64,000 bases of DNA, taken from the NCBI RefSeq assembly GCF_023554555.1, contig NZ_JAMJWC010000002.1:744001-808000 (forward strand), read 5' to 3'. The DNA comes from Sphingobacterium sp. lm-10. Its GTDB lineage: Bacteria; Bacteroidota; Bacteroidia; Sphingobacteriales; Sphingobacteriaceae. The position numbers were made by a program, and so were the translations under genes. Below, piece after piece: positions 9,908 to 18,620 of this stretch. The notes under the pieces are model-generated. The model saw only the letters and a program-made list of their open reading frames with translations. It did not search any database and had not been told where the DNA came from. Each line of letters begins with the position of its first letter. Position 1 is the first letter of the stretch.

Positions 9908-10918
9908 TTATGATGTTAAGGAGTATACTGCCTGCTGCCAATCTTCACGCTCAGGTACATCTGGTTTCCGCTTGCCAAAGAATTGCACAACCAGATTTCC
10001 GTCTGCATCATAGGCTTCTATGCTATGTACTGGCCCCATGTTGGTTGGCTTTTTTACCACCCAAACGCTGTCCAGGGCTTCATCACGCAGATGCATATTG
10101 AAATCGGCATCCAAAATGTTAATCCAAGGCCCAGTACGCACAATGCGTTTGGCGTTACCGGTATGAATTTGCAGACAATTAGCGTTTCCGATGAAAACCA
10201 TGATTTCCAATTCATTTTCTGATAGGAGATGTAGCAATTCTTCGACTTTGTTTACCGCTATCCGTGTTGCATGACCTTCTGGTGCTAGACGCAAGGCTTG
10301 TGTTCTGGAAACGCCATGTCGACGCAAGAGACCAAAGAAATCATGTGTATCCTGCAAGTCTAGCCATTCCTGCTGGAAAGTAACTTGGTCAATATCTTCG
10401 TCTGGCTTTGCCGCAGAGGCCGCCGGCGCTGAGGGTTCCAAGAGCAGCATATCGGATTCCGTTTCTTTAAAGTTTTGTACCAGATCTAAATAAACTTCTT
10501 GGTTACTTTCATCCGTTAAGTAAATCTTGTGCACAGCAGTTCCCCACTTGTCAAAAAATTGAATGCTTTGACGGTCATTTTCTGAAGTAGCGAAAACATA
10601 CGCCCAGTTAGACATAAACAACCGTAAATCAATATCCGGCCCGACTACCAAGCCCATGTGGCCGTTGAAAGTTGGTCTGTTATAGGTGCCTTTCCGTTCG
10701 TGCACTGCATGATCGTTTCTGGTTAATGCCATGACGCGACCTAGCGTTGGAATTTGCGCTAATATTTCTTGCATAGCTGGTTTAAGGCGGATATTTTGAT
10801 CGCTGGTGGCAACCAATTCGGCTTCGGAAACTGCTAATGCGGATGCCGCATCTCGGATACGGGTTTTGGGATTATCGGTCTTATAGATTTCGTATTTTTC
10901 TTTTAAATCTGTGGTCAT
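9908..10918 (-). CDS. hmuS: hemin-degrading factor HmuS/ChuS-like
   Basis: The 336-residue cytoplasmic protein is built from two related halves as in HmuS/ChuS/HemS, with N-terminal ALTRNDHAVHERKGTY and GHMGLVVGPDIDLRLF and a second copy with FIGNANCLQIHTGNAKRI and GPWINILDADFNMHLR. The family takes haem from the HmuUV importer and stores or breaks it to release iron. It sits 13 bp after hmuV in the operon. Length (about 340) is normal. The starting ATG at 10918 gives the usual N-terminus (MTTDLKEKYEIYK). Confidence 0.92.
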   Translation of the reverse strand: MTTDLKEKYEIYKTDNPKTRIRDAASALAVSEAELVATSDQNIRLKPAMQEILAQIPTLGRVMALTRNDHAVHERKGTYNRPTFNGHMGLVVGPDIDLRLFMSNWAYVFATSENDRQSIQFFDKWGTAVHKIYLTDESNQEVYLDLVQNFKETESDMLLLEPSAPAASAAKPDEDIDQVTFQQEWLDLQDTHDFFGLLRRHGVSRTQALRLAPEGHATRIAVNKVEELLHLLSENELEIMVFIGNANCLQIHTGNAKRIVRTGPWINILDADFNMHLRDEALDSVWVVKKPTNMGPVHSIEAYDADGNLVVQFFGKRKPDVPEREDWQQAVYSLTS

Positions 10919-10931
10919 AGATGCTTGTTTT

Positions 10932-11705
10932 TTAGAGTTCCGGGATAATAAATGGATAGCCGATCTGCGGATCTTGCCACACCTTTACCCGAATATTGTA
11001 GGTGTTCAGCAGATTTTCTGCTGTGATAATTTCTGAAGGACTGCCAAAGTGTTGCAGTTGTCCTTCTTTTACAATTAAGATCTTATCTGCATATCTGGCA
11101 GCAAAATTAATGTCATGTAAGATACATAATACGGTCCAGCCTCGATCGGCCATCTTCCTAGCTTTGGCTAATATAATCTGTTGATACTGAATATCCAAGC
11201 CGTTAATCGGTTCGTCCAGAAAAAGGATGGCGTCTTGGCGCTCATAAAGTTGAGCCAGCACCCGCGCCAATTGCACCCGTTGTTTTTCTCCTCCGGAGAG
11301 CGAGTGATAGCTTCGCTCCTTAAAATGCTGTATGCCCATGTCTTCTAATACGGATGCGATGATTTCGAGGTCGATTGCACGTGGATTTACCGCAAAATGA
11401 GGATATCGGCCCATCGTTACTAGTTCCTGCACGGTGAAATCCACGCTAACCTCATTGGCCTGTGTAAGTACTGCACGCATCAATGCCATCTCTTTAGCCG
11501 AATAGACGGACAGATCTTTTCCGTTCAAAAAAATATGGTTTTTGGGACTTTTAACCTCGCTACAGAGCAACTTGATTAGCGTGCTTTTACCGGCACCATT
11601 CGGACCAATGATCGTCAACAATTCTCCTGGCTGCGCGTGGAAACTGACGTCCTGTAATATCGGTTTTCGGCCAATCTGATAAGATAAGTTTTTCACCTCA
11701 ATCAT
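10932..11705 (-). CDS. hmuV: haem ABC importer ATP-binding protein HmuV
   Basis: A 257-residue ABC ATPase of the FecE/HmuV class: Walker A GPNGAGKST (34-42), signature LSGGEKQRVQLARVLA, Walker B ILFLDEPINGLD, H-loop LHDINFAARYAD. It would energise haem transfer through the HmuU dimer. The gene overlaps the end of hmuU by 4 bp, consistent with translational coupling. Confidence 0.94.
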   Translation of the reverse strand: MIEVKNLSYQIGRKPILQDVSFHAQPGELLTIIGPNGAGKSTLIKLLCSEVKSPKNHIFLNGKDLSVYSAKEMALMRAVLTQANEVSVDFTVQELVTMGRYPHFAVNPRAIDLEIIASVLEDMGIQHFKERSYHSLSGGEKQRVQLARVLAQLYERQDAILFLDEPINGLDIQYQQIILAKARKMADRGWTVLCILHDINFAARYADKILIVKEGQLQHFGSPSEIITAENLLNTYNIRVKVWQDPQIGYPFIIPEL

Positions 11706-12754
11706 AATCTACCCCTCCTGTTCCGGTCTTTAAAAATGATGTACAGAAATATCGGGACGCCAAACAGTGCCGTTAGTATACCGATTGGTAGCTCAGAAGG
11801 TGCTACAATGGTGCGCGCGATCAAGTCTGAAATGACGAGAATTCCTGCACCAAATAATGCCGATGCGGGTAGCAAGAACTTATGATCGCCCGAAATGCTA
11901 ATACGTAGGATATGTGGAATGACGAGCCCGATAAAGCCGATAAGACCCGTCAAGGCAACCGATGCTCCAACACCTACGGCTGCCAATACAATAATGTATT
12001 TCTTGGTTTGCTGCACAGGGATGCCTAGGTGTGCGGCTTGAGCTTCACCCAATGCGATAGCATTTAATGGTTTGGCGAAAAATAACAAACCGCCAATCGA
12101 GATAAGGCTAAATGGGAACAGCGTGTTCACTGCTTGCCAACTGGAACCTCCCAAACTACCCAAGCTCCAGAACGTAATGTTACGCAGCTGGTCATCACTG
12201 GCGATATAGGTCAATAATCCCGTAAAAGACATCACCAGCGCATTGATGGCGATGCCAATCAAAAGGAGCGAGGTGACATCCGTTCGGCCTTGACGTACAG
12301 AAAATCGGTAAATCAATAAGGTGGTGATTACTGCACCAATAAATGCAGCGAATGCTAGAGTATAATAGCCCAGTACATTACTGATGGCTTGGAAGAGCTG
12401 TGCTTCCAAGACAATCACCAATACAGCAAAGAAGGTTGCGCCAGAAGATATCCCAATAATACCTGGCTCCGCTAGAGGGTTGCGAAATAAACCTTGTATG
12501 GAAGCTCCCGATATGCTCAACGTCGCACCTACCAATAGGCCTAAGACCATTCTGGGAAGGCGGATGTTTAGCAACACCGCCTTTTGCTGCACGCTGTAGT
12601 CGGCCGATCCGCCCATACCCATGGCATTTCCTAAAATGGAAAGTAAGGATTTTATAGGGATGTTAAGTGCCCCGATGCACACAGAAGCAAGGCAAGAGGC
12701 GATTAACAACCATACCAAAATGATAAACCAGGTGTTTCTCTTCGGGAATGGCAT
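11702..12754 (-). CDS. hmuU: haem ABC importer permease HmuU (FecCD family)
   Basis: This 350-residue inner-membrane protein has about nine to ten hydrophobic segments and the FecCD signatures VQGLFRNPLAEPGIIGISSGA-type early loop, LLIGIAINAL and GLIGFIGLVIPHILR. The family imports haem, cobalamin or siderophores. HmuT/HmuV/HmuS neighbours indicate haem. It shares one base with the end of hmuT and overlaps hmuV by 4 bp. Confidence 0.94.
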   Translation of the reverse strand: MPFPKRNTWFIILVWLLIASCLASVCIGALNIPIKSLLSILGNAMGMGGSADYSVQQKAVLLNIRLPRMVLGLLVGATLSISGASIQGLFRNPLAEPGIIGISSGATFFAVLVIVLEAQLFQAISNVLGYYTLAFAAFIGAVITTLLIYRFSVRQGRTDVTSLLLIGIAINALVMSFTGLLTYIASDDQLRNITFWSLGSLGGSSWQAVNTLFPFSLISIGGLLFFAKPLNAIALGEAQAAHLGIPVQQTKKYIIVLAAVGVGASVALTGLIGFIGLVIPHILRISISGDHKFLLPASALFGAGILVISDLIARTIVAPSELPIGILTALFGVPIFLYIIFKDRNRRGRL

Positions 12755-13629
12755 TAATGAATTTTATGGTACAACTCGTCAATGGCCTTGGCCACGCGTG
12801 GGCCAAATCCGGTTAAAAAGGCGCCATCCATCTCCACAATTTTCTTGTTTTTTCCGGCATTGGTTTCTTTGATGCCTTGAACATTCAAGATACCATCAAT
12901 ACCTCCTAAACTAGAAAGTCCAGAGTCGAAAAGCAGGATTACATCGGGATTGTAGGCTACCAAGGCTTCCGCCGTTAGTGGTTTGTATTCTTGGATGTCT
13001 TGTGCCACATTGGTGCCTCCGGCCAATGCGATCATCTCATCTACCTCGGTGCCTTTACCGCCCACCATCATGGTTCCAGCTCCCCGCGCATAAATAAAAA
13101 GCACTTTTGGTGTTTCGGTGGCTGATTTATGCTCGGCGACCTTATGCAAATCTTCCCGGAGTACATTCGCCAAAGAATCTCCTTTGCCACTGATGTTTAA
13201 CGAATCGGCCAGCGATTTGATTAATTGAATACTGCCGCCGGTGCTGTGCTCATGCGGAACGAGTACTACCCGAATGCCTGACTGTTTGAGCTGTGCTAGT
13301 GTTTCGGGCTTAAGGTCGTTGTTTGTTCCAATGATAATATTTGGTTCTAATGCTAAAATACCTTCTGCCGAAATGTTTTTGTTGTGGCCAACTTTAGGCA
13401 ATTTATTCAACGCTTCTGGATACGTCGAAGTCACATCAGTTCCTACAATATTATTTAGCAAGCCGAACTCGGCCAGCACTTCCGAAGCCGCGCCATTTAT
13501 GGATACAATGCGTAGGCTATCTGTGTTGCCGACTTCTTGGTCGGTTTGTTTTTCGTTGGATGAATTACAGCTGGTCAGTAAAGCTGCGGCTACCGCAGCT
13601 GGAAAGACTATTTTCTTAATTATTTGCAT
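12754..13629 (-). CDS. hmuT: haem ABC importer substrate-binding protein HmuT
   Basis: The 291-residue exported protein begins with a signal peptide ending in a lipobox-like LLTSC (cysteine near residue 21), so it is probably a lipoprotein. Residues after that show the class-III binding fold of haem carriers: IVSINGAASEVLAEFGL, VGHNKNISAEGILALEPN and LIALAGGTNVAQDI-type elements. A tyrosine in EYKPLTAEALVAYNPD occupies the region of the haem-ligand tyrosine in the family. It precedes hmuU directly (one-base overlap) and follows the HmuY-like gene by one base. Confidence 0.92.
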   Translation of the reverse strand: MQIIKKIVFPAAVAAALLTSCNSSNEKQTDQEVGNTDSLRIVSINGAASEVLAEFGLLNNIVGTDVTSTYPEALNKLPKVGHNKNISAEGILALEPNIIIGTNNDLKPETLAQLKQSGIRVVLVPHEHSTGGSIQLIKSLADSLNISGKGDSLANVLREDLHKVAEHKSATETPKVLFIYARGAGTMMVGGKGTEVDEMIALAGGTNVAQDIQEYKPLTAEALVAYNPDVILLFDSGLSSLGGIDGILNVQGIKETNAGKNKKIVEMDGAFLTGFGPRVAKAIDELYHKIH

Positions 13630-13630
13630 A

Positions 13631-14698
13631 TTATCCTCTTCTAACTAATTGATATTCTAATTGTGGGTATCCACGGTCAGCACCGTCGTTACCAGAACCC
13701 ATTCCATTAAACCTAATCTTGTAAATATTATTGGCACTATCGCGGAGTATGTAATAACGATTATTGAATGCGCCAATAGGATTGCCAGTCGTGGCCCTCC
13801 AAGTCGAACCAATAACATTACGATGGTTAATTAACTGCACCTGATTAAGGTGTGATTCATTAAAGTCTGTATAAGCAATATTGAAGTTATTCTGACCAAC
13901 GATTACCTCTGCAGCTTGAGCGCCTGCCAGATGATTGATGAAAATGATGTCGCTAAAGCTGTATGGAACCATAACTCCTCTAAAATTGGTGTAATAGGAT
14001 GATGCGCTCCACACAAAATCCCATTGCGCTCGTACGGGTTCAATTTGCACAGGACCTTGCGTAAAGGAGAAGAATTGGAAATTGTATGCCGCGTCCTTGT
14101 TGATGGTCGCCGTCTGGATATCATTGCTATTAAGCGGCGCATACTGCATGGTGTATCCAGCATTACCACTTCGCTGCACCCGGACCTTCCAAAGATTATC
14201 TGCATTTACTGAGGTGCCGACCTGCGGATTGATTACATATACTTGGTTTTCCGTAGGATTGGTGCTTATTTCTGCTATGGCTGTGTAGGTGATTCGGCCG
14301 ATCGTGTCATCGAATAGTTCGAAATGGGCAGGATTGGGCGCGCTCTGATCGGTGACAAATTGGTTGATGTCCACATTGGCCGAGCTGACGGCTTGCAGAT
14401 CGGTAAAGGTAGTCGCTAAGGCGCCCGCGCTCATTTGGTTATTGACGATCACCCGAAATTCATTTCCGGCATGGAAACCCAGGTTCCAAGCATTACGCGC
14501 AACCGGAACTTGGGTGTCTGTACTGAGGTCTACATAGACCGCATTCACGGCGTTAGCTCCACCCTCACCACCTTGCAGCGTCAATTGCGTGCCTTCAGAA
14601 GGTGGGATTTCAGGAGGTAGCGTATCTTCTCTGGAACAAGAGGTCGTGGCAATAAGCAGGCCGCATAGTAGCGTGGTTTTAAATGGGGTAATTTTCAT
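13631..14698 (-). CDS. hmuY: HmuY-family haem-binding lipoprotein
   Basis: The 355-residue protein has a lipoprotein signal (MKITPFKTTLLCGLLIATTSC, cysteine near 21). After a short linker comes the HmuY hallmark NAVYVDLSTDTQ and VARNAWNLGFHAGNEFRVI. Porphyromonas HmuY is about 216 residues and captures haem from host proteins at the surface. This copy is longer, with a C-terminal repeat-like extension that echoes the first half (FNFFSFTQGPVQIEPVRAQ-type and YYILRDSANNIYKIRF strands). It lies between the TonB receptor (11 bp) and HmuT (1 bp). Haem ligands were not assigned. Confidence 0.85.
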   Translation of the reverse strand: MKITPFKTTLLCGLLIATTSCSREDTLPPEIPPSEGTQLTLQGGEGGANAVNAVYVDLSTDTQVPVARNAWNLGFHAGNEFRVIVNNQMSAGALATTFTDLQAVSSANVDINQFVTDQSAPNPAHFELFDDTIGRITYTAIAEISTNPTENQVYVINPQVGTSVNADNLWKVRVQRSGNAGYTMQYAPLNSNDIQTATINKDAAYNFQFFSFTQGPVQIEPVRAQWDFVWSASSYYTNFRGVMVPYSFSDIIFINHLAGAQAAEVIVGQNNFNIAYTDFNESHLNQVQLINHRNVIGSTWRATTGNPIGAFNNRYYILRDSANNIYKIRFNGMGSGNDGADRGYPQLEYQLVRRG

Positions 14699-14709
14699 GA
14701 TTATATAGT

Positions 14710-16749
14710 TTATTGTGTCATATTAAATTGTAGCCCTAAGAAATAGGATCGGCCATAGGCCATAGGTACTGTTGGGCTGGCACCACCGTGTGGACCCTCA
14801 CCCATAGTACCGGTGTTGCGTAAATCTTTCACATTAAAGAGATTTCGGACGCCACCACTCAGGCTAAATAGGCGATTTATTTTTTTGTTCAACGTAAGGT
14901 CACTCATGTTGAAGCCGTCTACAAAAACCTGATGCACTTCATCTATACCACCGTCATCTGAGCGAAACTCAAAACGAGGTCGTCTTCCATAAAATTTAAA
15001 GAATAGGCTAGCATTTAGACCCCATGGTGCATAATAATAGGAAAGGTTGCTGTTTATTTCCGGGCTCCATAAAAGTTCCGGCAAAGATGGATCAACTTCT
15101 CGTGATATATTATATCGCCCGATGTAGGAGAAGCCCAGCCCTGCCTGAAACGAACGATAGGTCACACTTCCTTCCCAAATCAATCCAGTTGTTTTGAAAC
15201 GCTCGATATTTACATAAGTGTTTACCGTAGGGTTTGAAGCCTCAAACCCAATGGCAATCATGTCGTTAAAGGTATTGTGAAAACCTCCAAGAGAAGTATT
15301 GATGTTGGTCACTTCGTCAAAAACACGGTGATAGGAAAGATAGGTGTTGAACGAGTTGGAGTTTTCCGGTCTTAAGTTTGGACTGCCTATAATCGAATGG
15401 TTGGTGTCAAAGAAACTGAAATATAATTCTCTGAGGGCAGGAGAACGAAACCCTTTGGCATAGGCGGCGCGGATGTCGAAATACTGATCCAAACTGAGTT
15501 TGACGTTCAGCGAGGGAATAATCGGTATAGCTTGAAAGACATTGTTGCCAATAAATCTTACCCCTGGTCGTATATTTAGCCAACCCATTGGTCGAATCTC
15601 CGCGGTTAGAAAGGTCGCATATTCGGACACAGAAGCATTCTCGGTAAGCCGATCTCCGCTGCCCGACTGGCTGTTCCACTCCAAACCAAACTGCGCATGC
15701 ACTTTTTCGGAAAACTGGTATTGCGTAGTTCCTCTAAAAAATAAGGTGTTAAATCTGGCGATGTCCGCCTGACCATTATCTATTAAGGTCTCCGTCTCGC
15801 TTGTTTGAAAATTGGTGCGTTGGGTCACCGTGCGTCGGTCGTAATTTTGTAAGGAAAAAGACCCATTGGCAGTAAGCTTCTCCGAGAATTTCCAATTACT
15901 TTGTAGCATATTATTGTAGCGATTGGAAATGAAATTCTGATTTACCTGCGTATTGTTCGGATTGAAACGACCGGGTGTAAATATGTCTTCATTAACATAG
16001 TCAAAACGATACCAGGTTTGATGTTTGGATCCCTGATATCCAATTTTGCCCGATGCCAGCCATTGATCTTTAGGCTGCCACTGCAATTGTGGTAAAGTGG
16101 CCGATCCCTGCCATCCGCCAAAAGTATTGCGGCTAGCGTTCACATCAAAGTCCCACCTATTGACATGGTGGGAGATGCCTAGATGCGCATTATGTCTGCC
16201 TTCGCCACTAAGGGGGGCATATTCCGAACCAACAGTTTCTTCCAATACACGTGCACTAATCCGCCAGCGATGTCCGCCCAGATTGTTTTTTGTGATGATA
16301 TTGATTACGCCAGCTAAGGCATCGGTACCGTAGGTCACCGACACTGGCCCCTCAATGATCTCTATTTTTTCGATCATGTTTACGTCTATCTGCATTAGGC
16401 TTTGTCGCTCGGCGCCGCGATCTAAAAGGGGTACACCGTCAATAAGGATCTTCACGTTTTGCCCACTCATGCCCATGAGTTCAATGTCAGATTCACCCAG
16501 CATCATATCGTTATTGATGCGTATGCCCAATTCGGTGTTTAACAGGGTCGACATATCAGTTGTACCTCTACGCATGATTTGATCTTGTGTAATGGTGCGT
16601 ATTTTATAAACCGAATTTTTCAGTGAGGTGGCTTCCAATTGAGCGGTGACCACTACCTGCTCAATTTGATTCCGAGTACTGTCTTGTGCAAAAGAACACG
16701 TGCAGGTGCCAGTTATAAGAATTGATATTAAGTAAAATATGTTACGCAT
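14710..16749 (-). CDS. hmuR: TonB-dependent outer-membrane haem receptor (HmuR-like)
   Basis: This 679-residue protein has a signal peptide (ends CSFAQD), a plug domain (about 28-145) with the TonB-box-like start QVVVTAQ, ILIDGVPLLDRG and IEIIEGPVSVTYGTDALAG, and a beta-barrel running to YFLGLQFNMTQ. It is first in an operon with HmuY, HmuTUV, HmuS and ChaN-like genes, so haem is the likely substrate. A consensus promoter and a palindrome lie within 55 bp upstream, leaving a leader of only about 15 bases. Confidence 0.92.
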   Translation of the reverse strand: MRNIFYLISILITGTCTCSFAQDSTRNQIEQVVVTAQLEATSLKNSVYKIRTITQDQIMRRGTTDMSTLLNTELGIRINNDMMLGESDIELMGMSGQNVKILIDGVPLLDRGAERQSLMQIDVNMIEKIEIIEGPVSVTYGTDALAGVINIITKNNLGGHRWRISARVLEETVGSEYAPLSGEGRHNAHLGISHHVNRWDFDVNASRNTFGGWQGSATLPQLQWQPKDQWLASGKIGYQGSKHQTWYRFDYVNEDIFTPGRFNPNNTQVNQNFISNRYNNMLQSNWKFSEKLTANGSFSLQNYDRRTVTQRTNFQTSETETLIDNGQADIARFNTLFFRGTTQYQFSEKVHAQFGLEWNSQSGSGDRLTENASVSEYATFLTAEIRPMGWLNIRPGVRFIGNNVFQAIPIIPSLNVKLSLDQYFDIRAAYAKGFRSPALRELYFSFFDTNHSIIGSPNLRPENSNSFNTYLSYHRVFDEVTNINTSLGGFHNTFNDMIAIGFEASNPTVNTYVNIERFKTTGLIWEGSVTYRSFQAGLGFSYIGRYNISREVDPSLPELLWSPEINSNLSYYYAPWGLNASLFFKFYGRRPRFEFRSDDGGIDEVHQVFVDGFNMSDLTLNKKINRLFSLSGGVRNLFNVKDLRNTGTMGEGPHGGASPTVPMAYGRSYFLGLQFNMTQ

Positions 16750-16750
16750 A

Positions 16751-16765
16751 ATGATTTTTAATCAT
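16751..16765 (-). promoter_or_regulatory. operator-like palindrome at the haem-operon start site (Fur-type candidate)
   Basis: ATGATT (16751-16756) and AATCAT (16760-16765) form an inverted repeat with a 3-base spacer between the -7 box and the start codon of the receptor gene. An A/T-rich palindrome over the transcription start of an iron-acquisition operon suggests repression by a Fur-like regulator. The regulator is inferred, not seen. Confidence 0.45.
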
Positions 16766-16769
16766 ATTG

Positions 16770-16801
16770 CAAACATAATTTTTATTTAGATTAATTACAA
16801 A
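16770..16801 (-). promoter_or_regulatory. consensus Bacteroidota promoter of the haem operon
   Basis: On the minus strand TTTG (16801-16798) and TATGTTTG (16777-16770) are 20 bases apart, a full match to TTTG-N20-TAnnTTTG. The predicted start is near 16764, inside the palindrome at 16751-16765. Confidence 0.75.
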
Positions 16802-17218
16802 CAAATGACGAAATTCATTTATTATTATAGCTCATATTGTGATGCTAATCGTATGGATTTAGATTTTAAATATCACTTATGGGCATTTAAAGCGTTATTT
16901 CAAGCGCTTGTAAAATTTTTATTGAAATTCTTGTATATGCTCATTTTAAAGTAATCCAATGATGGCAAAATAGGGTTCGCCAGGCTAGTGAAATATATAT
17001 GAAAATATATTTCTTTTTAGATAATATGGTTATGAAATAAAAAGAGCTTGTCTGTAAAGGGAAAGGAAGATTTAAAAAAATATGTAATTATAAAAGCATG
17101 ACGGAGTAATCTGATTTTTTATAAAAAATCAGATTACTCCGTCATCATTTCATCTTCTAGCAATGACATTTTACGCCTTGTTTTTTAGAAGAATCCTTTG
17201 AGCGCTAGTAAAAGAGTA
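16802..17218. other. non-coding AT-rich stretch between the haem operon promoter and a convergent-facing gene end
   Basis: No convincing coding sequence is visible. It holds a perfect 10-base palindrome CAAGCGCTTG (16901-16910), a 9-bp hairpin with arms 16990-16998 and 17005-17013, and the long terminator-like repeat listed separately. Nothing identifies an RNA gene. Confidence 0.5.
17098..17145 (-). terminator. 23-bp perfect inverted repeat, probable terminator of the downstream-reading secreted-protein gene
   Basis: Arms 17098-17120 and 17123-17145 pair without a mismatch around a 2-base centre. On the minus strand the repeat lies about 75 bp after the stop of the gene at 17219-18469 and is followed by TGCTTTTATAA. 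A terminator or mRNA-3'-end stabiliser is the simplest reading. Confidence 0.6.
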
Positions 17219-18469
17219 TTATATAATCCGCGCTGTGTAGCGAATAGATTTTTTGGCTTTAGTCAGTTCATCCATATTGATCGCTGCACGGAAGTCACTA
17301 TTTGTCTGATCTCGAATCTGATCTATTTCGGTCTTCAATTGCGTACGAATATTATCTTCGGTTACGCCTAATGTTGCTGCCTCGTCTAATGCCGATTTTA
17401 TTTTTTCCGCATAGAGCTCCGTGTATCGGTAATGCTTGTTGTAATGAAATTCTAACTGATTAATTAACCCGACGAATTCTTCCAAACGATTGTTAGCATC
17501 TTTTAGATCATTCGCCCCATCGCTTAGTAATAATTGATCATAGTTTATCCGGTTACCAGATTGATTTTTCTGCTCAAACTGCGTAAGCCTGTTAGCGATA
17601 TAATTCTGATCGAGACTTAAAAACAATCGGTTCAAATACTCTTCGATATTTTCCTGACTCCCTCTGGCTTCCGGTTCCAGCCCCGCTTTCTCAGCAAAGT
17701 AACGCACTTGGTCATAGAATTGACGTTGTAATAAGGACAGTTCCTGACGTTGTGCATTGAGATTATAATCAAATTCGGTATTTGCCTCTGCCAGCAAGTT
17801 ATAGAAATGAATGTAGCTGTTTAATTCACTTTCCATCTTCGCAATAGTAGCTTGATCAACATCATCAGTCATCACACTCGTACTACGCAGAAAGCCCATG
17901 ACATTGTTGGTTAATTGTGCGGCTGGAGATACTACCGGAATAAGGCTCACCACTTGGTTGTTCGCAATAGCGCTAACACCTTCATGTATTCTGGAAGCAA
18001 TGTTACGTTTTTTGGGCTTCACGTTTTCCTCCACGAGGGAGGTGACTTTTTGGTCGAAACGAAAACCTAGTCTGTCACTCTCTGGATTGGCTAGATCTTT
18101 AACCAGCGGTTCGAATAAGCGATTCGATTGATAATTCTTCATACCCAGTACCTTTGTGTGTAGCAACCGGTAGGCGCCAGTGGCATTTTCCAGGTTTTGG
18201 CGAATGATGATGTATCTATTTTGCGCATCTAGATCTTTGCTAGCCATCAACACATTGATATTGTCCGTATTGTTCTTTAGTTCACGGGATAAAGCTGCTA
18301 CTTGACGAGTGAGATGGGCGATAGTTTCCGCATCTTGATTGGACGCAGCTGCCGTGTTCTGTATTGTAGCAGTTTGTAGGTTCGTAGTATCTGCTTCCTG
18401 TGCACGCCCCGAAAAGCTTAAAAAAACACTAAGGATTAAGGCAGGGTAAAACTTCTTTTCCATATTCAT
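17219..18469 (-). CDS. secreted coiled-coil protein of unknown function
   Basis: I do not recognise this 416-residue family. It starts with a signal peptide (MNMEKKFYPALILSVFLSFSGRAQ), and the mature chain is almost entirely helical and charged, with heptad-like segments near 45-95 (LTRQVAALSRELKNN) and 205-270 and a hydrophobic patch near residues 165-190 (AIANNQVVSLIPVVSPAAQL). No cysteine pairs, catalytic motif or repeat is apparent. It is a single-gene unit with its own 3' hairpin, and is divergent from dihydroorotase. A periplasmic structural or scaffold role would be a guess. Confidence 0.75.
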   Translation of the reverse strand: MNMEKKFYPALILSVFLSFSGRAQEADTTNLQTATIQNTAAASNQDAETIAHLTRQVAALSRELKNNTDNINVLMASKDLDAQNRYIIIRQNLENATGAYRLLHTKVLGMKNYQSNRLFEPLVKDLANPESDRLGFRFDQKVTSLVEENVKPKKRNIASRIHEGVSAIANNQVVSLIPVVSPAAQLTNNVMGFLRSTSVMTDDVDQATIAKMESELNSYIHFYNLLAEANTEFDYNLNAQRQELSLLQRQFYDQVRYFAEKAGLEPEARGSQENIEEYLNRLFLSLDQNYIANRLTQFEQKNQSGNRINYDQLLLSDGANDLKDANNRLEEFVGLINQLEFHYNKHYRYTELYAEKIKSALDEAATLGVTEDNIRTQLKTEIDQIRDQTNSDFRAAINMDELTKAKKSIRYTARII

Positions 18470-18620
18470 GTATTTGTGGCCATAGTGGCAAAAGGTGAAT
18501 AGTACTATCTCTGTGCCATTTACAACAAATTAGAAGCTAAGGTGTTTTAAAAGAGCTTCTTTTGTCGCGTTGGTGATGCGTATGATCAGAAGTTTAGGGA
18601 TTAAATGCTATTTTTACGTC

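Noticed and set aside
16939..16948. 10-base match to the 3' half of the candidate guide (reverse strand GCTCATTTTA)
   Set aside because: Only the far end of the guide matches; the start of the guide, where target recognition begins, does not. A/T-rich chance match.
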